Source: Pseudorasbora parva | Lineage: Eukaryota; Chordata; Actinopteri; Cypriniformes; Gobionidae | Assembly (NCBI RefSeq): GCF_024679245.1 | Contig: NC_090188.1 | Span: forward strand, 38,805,992-38,869,991 | Reading direction: 5' to 3' | Length of the DNA stretch: 64,000 bases | Part shown: piece after piece, positions 25,716-64,000 of the stretch | Layout of the letters: each line of letters begins with the position of its first letter | How positions within the stretch are numbered: the stretch's first letter is position 1 | Position numbers and translations under genes: made by a program | The notes under the pieces: generated by a model | Database searches by the model: none | What the model saw: only the letters and a program-made list of their open reading frames with translations | What the model was told of the DNA's origin: nothing

Positions 25716-25764
25716 GGAAGCCTACTGCACTCAAGAGTTATCGGGACACTACACACTCTCACTC

Positions 25765-25805
25765 ATGCGAAGCTGAACAGGCAGGACACGAGAATGCCAG
25801 TATAG
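25765..25805 (+). promoter_or_regulatory. Two short upstream ORFs in the predicted mlip 5'UTR
   Basis: ATG CGA AGC TGA at 25765-25776 and ATG CCA GTA TAG at 25794-25805 each encode three residues and stop before the main ATG. If the TATA-directed start is used, a scanning ribosome would meet both first, which could lower or condition MLIP translation. This is inference from position only. Confidence 0.4.
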
Positions 25806-25843
25806 CAGCCTCTGTACAAACAAGACTTCAGCACAACACACAC

Positions 25844-58179
<32,336 letters not shown>

Positions 58180-58715
58180 GTAAGCATTTGTTTTTGTATG
58201 AAATGCAGTTATCATATTTATTTGTATTGAAAATGTTTACCTCAGTTTCTGCTACATTCAGTAGATATGTTTCCTTTTAGGGTACTTAATGCGGCAGAGA
58301 AACGTTCACACCCATCTTTAGAATTTTGTCTCTTAAATTGCGTTCAGCATCGCTGTGGAAAAGTAATTAGCTGGTGAAGCGGATTTACTTATTGTAGAGT
58401 TAGCGAAAGTTATCATGAGTATTGTAATGTTTAAAATGGATGTCATTACATGTGCCAGTAGACCGGTAACATTTTAGCGGTTCATAAATCCTATTCATAA
58501 ATTCGCAAGATATTACTTTCATGCTGTGGAAATACAGAACACAACGAGCATGCCACCAAAAAGGGACAGGGCTACAGAATATCTATAATACATCATGAAG
58601 GCATTTATAGTGTACATTAAAATAGCTTTCCATAAATATTTGTAAAAAAAGTTAAAATGCATCATAATATTTATAAGTCCCTGATCCTGATTCCTGAGAT
58701 CATACAATGGAAGGT

Positions 58716-58961
58716 TGTCAGGATGATGTTGTGTTTCATTCCTCTGTGTTTGTCTCATGTTCTGCAGTTCAGTTTAGTTTTAATTACCTCCTAGTTAGTC
58801 TTCTTACTATTTACATGCAGCTGTCTGTCATTAAGTTCCCTGTGTATTTATACTCCCTGTCTCATTCAGTTAATTGTCGGTTCTTGTCTTAATGTGAGTA
58901 GTTAATATTACTATATGCCTTCATCTATGTATTCTCTTTGTGTTCATTAAACAAGTTAACA
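58716..58961 (+). repeat. LTR-like direct repeat, left copy
   Basis: Begins TGTCAGGATGATGTTGTG and ends CAAGTTAACA, so has TG...CA ends. Matches 61109-61331 along its length (TTAATTACCTCCTAGTTAGTC; TCTATGTATTCTCTTTGTGT). Confidence 0.75.
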
Positions 58962-61108
58962 CTAGATCTTATTTAGAAGACTAAAAAGGGTAATGAATCA
59001 ATAAGAACAGGTGGGGCCCAAACAGAAGACATGGCCCAGAAATGAACCAAACACCACATGTGCTACACAAGACAGACATGTGACATAACCCCCCTCCACA
59101 CAAGGGACAAGAGGGGCAGACCAGGGCAGGATGGGAGGGACAGACCAGACGGAGACAGAAAATTCATGAGGCCAGGGTGGCCCACAAATTTCATGAGGCC
59201 AGGGCGGCCCATACAGTTCAGGAAGGCAAGTCCTCTCCGGACTCTGTGCTCGGGCCGGATCCCTTTCCAGACTCTGTGCACCAGAACTGGGACCACTGGA
59301 CTCGGGACCACCGGAACTGTCACAGAGGGAGCCTTTGTCCTCATTCTTTGATCCCAGTGTTAAATTTCTCATGGTCAGTGGAGGGCTAGGGTCAAGATGG
59401 TCGACAAACTCCCAGAACCCTAAACTCCCCATCTTCTTCCACTCCTTCAGATTGAGGGGCATGTACAGACACAGGTTGAAAACCTCCCTGCTCTCTGTCT
59501 TACTCTGGGACAAATTATCCACCTCAATGAGAAAGACCTGATCAAACTCTCTCACATTAGCTCCCTGCTGACAAATGTAACAGGAATTTACAAATCTCAA
59601 GACTTGCAGATGGTTGAACGGTTCTATGGGTAAGACCATAGACTGTAAAAAAAATATTGACGTACTGACCGTGACGTCACCCATAGGATTCCGATAAGCC
59701 TTTCTGAAGCTTAAAGTATGGGCGAGCTGGGCGTTACCATCTTGTGAGCGAGTCATCGCGTGTCACTCCCGGATAACAGAAAATGGGCAAAAAGGCGGGA
59801 TGTGCACAGAGCTGAGATGACGCAATGACTGTAGACGGCAGATAAATGGCTATCCACTTGTAACCACGCCCTTAATTATACAGAACTTAAAGGCTTTATA
59901 TAACGTAAACAAATGAGTTATAAAAAAAATCACCCTCCTCACAGTTGTCATGAAGATCAAAATTAGCCTTAAAGGCCAAAACCACAATTTGTACCAGGCT
60001 GTAAACATGTTTTTTTTTGCTGTAAAGTTGGGCATTTTAACATGGGGCTCAATGAGATTCTGCTCCCTTCTGGAGCCTGCCTCTAGTGGCCAGTTAAGGA
60101 ATTACAGTTTACATTACTTCCGTATTGGCTTCAAGAGAGATCGCAGGAGGTTGCCACTTGGGTAAGACGGAGAAAGAGGGCCATCCATAATCTGCTGAGT
60201 TCTCTTATGGTCGGATCGTTTTGTCACGATACAGTATGGAGAAAAGGGAGCGAGGGCTCAAATGCAGGAATGAAATTTATTTGCAAAATAATACAAATAA
60301 ACACAATCACAAAACATTAGGGAAACAATACAATGATCCAACACAAGACTGCAAGGAGACTAAAAAGGGTACCAAATCAAGAGAGGAACAGGTGGGTCCA
60401 ATCAAAAAATAATCAGATAATAAGAGTGGTGGGGTCCAGACAGAAGACAAGAGCACATGGCCCAGACATAAACCAAAACACTACATCTTGTTCATCTACA
60501 CAAGACAAGCCAGACATGTGACAACACTCAGTCAGAGGCTGCTGTTGGAGGAGGATCACCATCCACGCATTGAGTTCATTGACTACTCCTTGTGAGTGTG
60601 CCAATCCTCCCTCCATCCTCGAGGACAATGACATCATTATCTCTGACTCCCCAGGACCATCAAAACCTCCAGCAGCCATCTCTCTGTCTGCTTCAGAGAA
60701 AACATTTTGCCCCAGCCTGGAGTGTCCCAGAAAAACAGAGAGACCTCCCGCAAACAGATCCATTGATGCCCACCACAAGACGAGGACCACAAGCTTAGGC
60801 TCCCTCCATTTCTGGAGTTATAGTCAGCCACAGAGTCACCTCACTCACTCAAGTTGACGACGTCACTTTGACCCTGTCACACTTGGCTATCATCCTTGTG
60901 GCTTCCCTAGGATCTCTACCTAGACATTTAGGACTCTGCCTTGGCTCCTCTCTCCACCTGTTCTAGCATGGCATTCCTCTCTGCTGTCTCCTCCTATCTC
61001 CTGTCCATCTCCAGCCTCTCCTCACCCTCCTCCTAAACCCCTCCCTTTCTTCACAGCTCGACTTTTACATTTGGAATGAGTAAGTGCTATTTGGGAGGGA
61101 GGAGTCCT
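58962..61108. mobile_element. Internal region of a retroelement, nested debris
   Basis: Between the two LTR copies. A segment GACTAAAAAGGGTA...CAGACATGTGACA occurs twice (58,977-59,087 and 60,360-60,524), likely pieces of another LTR. 59,635-60,160 (ACCATAGACTGTAAAAAAAA, GTGACGTCACCCATAGG, ... GGTTGCCACTTGG) is a separate short fish repeat. 60,560-60,850 has gag-like Pro/Ser-rich + reading. No intact pol. Confidence 0.55.
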
Positions 61109-61331
61109 TGTCAGGATTATGCTGTGTCCTGTGTGTTTCCTTTGCTTCAGTTCAGTTTAGTCTTAATTACCTCCTAGTTAGTCTCCTTGGTGACATACAG
61201 TTGTCTGCCATTAAGTGTATTTATTGTCTCTGTCTCATCTGTCGTATCTCGTCTTTATGTGAGTAGTAAAGGCTATGCTATTATATGCTTTTGTCTATGT
61301 ATTCTCTTTGTGTTCATTTAACAAGTTAATA
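61109..61331 (+). repeat. LTR-like direct repeat, right copy
   Basis: Starts TGTCAGGATTATGCTGTG and ends near AACAAGTTAATA. Direct copy of 58716-58961 with indels and substitutions; its CA end is mutated. The clear divergence between the copies suggests an old insertion. Confidence 0.75.
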
Positions 61332-62017
61332 ATTGCATAATTAATATGCGTCATTTCTGACATAAAGGCTGATCTAAATGGCAGAGAAAAGAAATGTTCT
61401 TCATGACAAAAAGTGTAAGAATAAAACAATTGTAGCAGGCTGTAAAAGTTCTGTGAAATACTTGATTCTGATTGGTCAATCACGAATTCCAGCATTATTT
61501 TATTCCCTGATAACAACCGCCAAATTTGAATAACACACCTCTCATCTGGGTACTACGAGTTATCTTCACCGGTACTACTTATATGCTTAACGTGTAACTC
61601 CGCCGGCGCTGTCGTCAACTGTCTGGTGCCATTGTGTGACTGAAACCACCATGGGTTACAACGAAGAAGACTTCAAGGAGTTTTATTCATGATTTACTCA
61701 CCCTTGAGTCATCCAAGGTGTATATGACATTCTTCTTTCAGATGAATATAATATGAGTTGATATTTAAAAAATCCTGGCTAATCCAAGCTTTTTAATGAC
61801 AGTAGATGTAGCTCTGTTTTTAAAGTCCATAAAAAATGCATCTGTCCATTGAATAATGTGCTTCACACAGCTCCAGGGAAGCCCTTTCTCCCGATCGCAT
61901 TCAATATTCAATTTATGAGAAAGGTGTTTAAAGTGCCTCTGCAGTTCAGAAGGTATCTTGAATTGCGAGAAGGCACTTTCAATACTTTTTTCACAGAATG
62001 ATCGGCCGGAGCTTTAA
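61332..62017. other. AT-rich stretch between two retroelements
   Basis: No gene. 61,680-61,990 (ATTTACTCACCCTTGAGTCA, CCATTGAATAATGTGCTTCA) looks like a dispersed fish repeat but its ends were not found. Confidence 0.4.
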
Positions 62018-62813
62018 GTTCCCTTTCCGAGGGAACTCCCACTGCGTTGTAAGAATGACACTTATGGGGAATGCCCCCAGCATTACGCGTCTGAAGCATG
62101 AATGAAACTAAGGCCAATTCTGATTGGTGCTACGTCATGACGTAGTATGTGACAGCATACCCGTAAGTATAAAGGGACGCCATTTCACAACCTTGCTAGG
62201 TTTTCCGCGATGAAGCAGCGTTATGTTGTGTGTATGAATCTGAGACTGAGAGTATTTCTAGTTTAGTAAAATAAGAGTGAAAGATGACGAGTGAACAGTT
62301 TTAGAAGTGTGTGCACCCCTGCCCTTGTTACATCACAGGTGGGGACATGCACTCTATGTGTGTAAACTGTTTGGGAGTGCAGCATGCTCGGTTAGCTCTC
62401 GAGGGAGCTAGCTGTGAGCAATATGAAGCACTTCTCATCAGAGTGCTGTGCTCCCACCTGGCTGTGTTTGACAAGGCCGGCCAGGACCGCTCACTGCGGT
62501 TCGGGTCCCACGTCTGCCAAGGCGGCATGGTGGCTTAGATCGTAGGGATCGCAACGAGAACTGGCTGGTGAGAGATTGGGACTGCTGAGGCACTTTCCCA
62601 ATCGTCATCAGTCAGTTCTGATGCCCTTCCTCCGCGTTCAGAAGCCCGCGATGTGGCTTCTTCTGCTCGGGAAGAGGGTCCGATGTTTGAGCTGTCTGCA
62701 TCTGAGGATTTGAATGTGCTCAGCATTGAGGTGGTGACGTTGAGGATCACTCGTCACCTCACATGCCCGAGCAACAGTGTTAGATTACAGCAATATCTTG
62801 GGGGTGGAAGAGA

Positions 62814-63293
62814 ATGTTAATGGCAGGATGCCGCGGGTGGAGGAGGCTTTGGCCTGTTATCTTTCTGGCGTCCTCCCTGAAAACCCTGGTGCTGCCCACC
62901 AAACCATGTAGAGATACATCGGCGATGGTGGGCAGGGCATATATGGCGGCAGGTCGGGCTGGTGCATGGCTGCATACCATGGCTCTATTACAGGCATACC
63001 AGGCCAACCTGTTAAAAGACTTGGATGAAGGTGAGGGACCTACACCTGAGGATGTGGCTGAGCTCCGCAGAGCAACATATTTGTCTCTCCATGTCATCAA
63101 GGGGACGGCCTGTGCTGTGGGCTGCTTCATGTCAGCTATGGTGGCCACGGAGAGACATCTGTGGTTAAATCTCGCCATCAGGGAGAAGGAAAAATCTTTC
63201 CTCCTTGATTCTCCTCTTTCGCCTTCCGGCCTGTTCGGCGACTCTGTTAATACGGTTATCGACAGGTTTCAGGAGGCGAAGAGGCAAGTCTAA
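62814..63293 (+). pseudogene. DIRS gag C-terminal fragment
   Basis: The + reading contains TSAMVGRAYMAAGRAGAWLH, ALLQAYQANLLKDL, ATERHLWLNLAIREKEK and SGLFGDSVNTVIDRFQEAKR. These are typical of the helical gag of DIRS1-like elements of fish. The upstream gag part (62311-62538) is in another frame after a stop at 62536, so the protein is broken. Confidence 0.82.
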
Positions 63294-63370
63294 AGGGGCT
63301 GGTCCTAAGACCGACTGTTCCAAGTCTAAAGGGGCTGGTCCTAAGACCGACCAGCCCCAGCTGTGATCGA

Positions 63371-64000
63371 GTGACGCTTCGGGCCAAATTGGTTACCAGT
63401 GTATGCACGCTACCTTGTCCGCCCCGATGGGTTTTGGGCAAGCAGCGATGCCATTCGCACACCGAAAATTGTCTACAACCTCTCCCTGTCGGGCAGCCGC
63501 TTCAGGGAGTCGAGAACGATATTCAAAAAACACCCAAGGCTAATTCCATTGGTAGATTTTTTCCGGCCGTGGCAACGCCTGTCGAATGGATCGCCATGGG
63601 TCCTGCATACTGTAGAAAAGGGGTACAGACTGCAGTTTGGCCACAGCCCACTGAGATTCAGTTGGTGGACTTGACTGCCAGTCGGGGTTCTACAGCCGAT
63701 ACTTTATAGTTCCCAAAAAGGATGGGGGTTTGCGTCCAATTTTAGATCTGAGGTATTTGAACTGGTCTCTGAGGAGGTTCAGGTTCAAGATGTTAACAAC
63801 ATTTCCCTCAGTCCTTCTCACAGGAAGTTCCTGAGGTTGACTTTCCAACAGCGTTACAATATTGGGTTCTTCCATTCAGCCTAGCGTTCTCCCCTCACAC
63901 ATTCACCAAGTGCATGGATGCAGCTCTGGCTCCACTGAGACTTCAAGGCATCTATGTACTGAACTATATACAACAACTGGCTTATTTTGGCCCAGTCACG
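63371..64000 (+). pseudogene. DIRS reverse transcriptase fragment, frameshifted
   Basis: One + frame shows PKKDGGLRPILDLRYLNW at about 63,715-63,770, the conserved RT finger region. A later frame gives HTFTKCMDAALAPLRLQGI (about 63,897-63,955). The catalytic YxDD position near 63,960 lacks both aspartates in the readable frame and a frameshift lies beside it. The copy is therefore inactive. Confidence 0.8.

Larger units (their letters stand above)
62018..64000 (+). mobile_element. DIRS-type YR retroelement, 5' part, cut by window end
   Basis: Starts at GTTCCCTTTCCGAGGGAAC, a palindromic terminus of fish DIRS elements, followed by a terminal region with TATAAAGGGACGCC (62,168). Gag reading: CVNCLGVQHARLALEGASCE (62,350-62,410) and, after frameshifts, a C-terminal gag at 62814-63293. 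Reverse transcriptase begins about 63,710. The RNase H, methyltransferase and tyrosine recombinase parts would lie to the right. Confidence 0.85.

Noticed and set aside
25664..25843. N-terminal extension of mlip from the ATG at 25664
   Set aside because: The frame is open, but this ATG lies upstream of the TATA box, and the 60 extra residues resemble nothing in MLIP.
58998..59756. 252-codon minus-strand ORF
   Set aside because: It spans two repeat fragments, has a composition of concatenated Pro/Ser- and Cys-rich debris with no domain, and sits inside LTR-flanked retroelement DNA.

Overview
This is a vertebrate genomic window, almost certainly from a teleost and probably a cyprinid (carp/zebrafish type). 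The genes are split by GT-AG introns. Most of the DNA is low in GC, rich in (TA)n, (TC)n, (TG)n and (ATC)n tracts, and packed with fish-type transposons: Tc1/mariner, PIF/Harbinger, DIRS retroelements with tyrosine recombinases, LTR remnants, a tRNA-type SINE and many TIR-only elements. No prokaryotic or organellar gene organisation was seen.

Two protein-coding genes can be supported, both on the + strand. The first is the 3' end of a Scribble/LANO-family (LAP) gene, with coding exons at 761-1051, 1229-1315 and 7674-7829. The first of these exons encodes the C-terminal half of a PDZ domain that resembles Scribble PDZ1. It lies just upstream of mlip, as LRRC1 does upstream of MLIP in human, so I call it lrrc1. 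That is notable because mammalian LANO/LRRC1 is known as the LAP protein without a PDZ domain. A 3'UTR intron (7850-11553) and a terminal exon with AATAAA at 11864 are likely. The second gene is mlip (muscular LMNA-interacting protein), recognised from several conserved exons. Exon 1 is probably at 25844-25879 below a TATA/CArG-like box, followed by exons at 47577, 51549, 52397 (1,683 nt), 54618, 55153, 56739, 56904, 57413 and 58135. Its 3' end lies beyond the window. Every internal mlip exon is a multiple of three and starts and ends in phase 0, so all could be skipped without breaking the frame.

Layout: 1-7.8 kb, lrrc1 exons with a large intron holding a Tc1 relic and a DIRS relic that is itself split by a TIR element. 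7.8-25.7 kb, UTR intron and intergenic DNA with fold-back and TIR elements, a 2-kb minisatellite with a 30-bp unit (15.3-17.4 kb) and a Tc1 element. 25.8-47.5 kb, mlip intron 1, with a tRNA-like degenerate tandem array (28.05-29.8 kb), a 1.35-kb palindrome built of CGAGA-rich repeats (32.5-33.9 kb), nested TIR elements, a DIRS gag relic, a PIF/Harbinger element nested in another TIR element (40.8-43.2 kb) and a Tc1 element carrying an insertion (44.2-46.3 kb). 47.5-58.2 kb, the mlip exons. 58.7-61.3 kb, LTR-flanked retroelement debris. 62.0-64.0 kb, the start of a DIRS element cut by the window edge.

The two genes are neighbours and no shared pathway is visible from the sequence. The strongest leads are the PDZ-bearing lrrc1, the all-phase-0 exon design of mlip with its compact candidate promoter, and several structurally unusual repeats.
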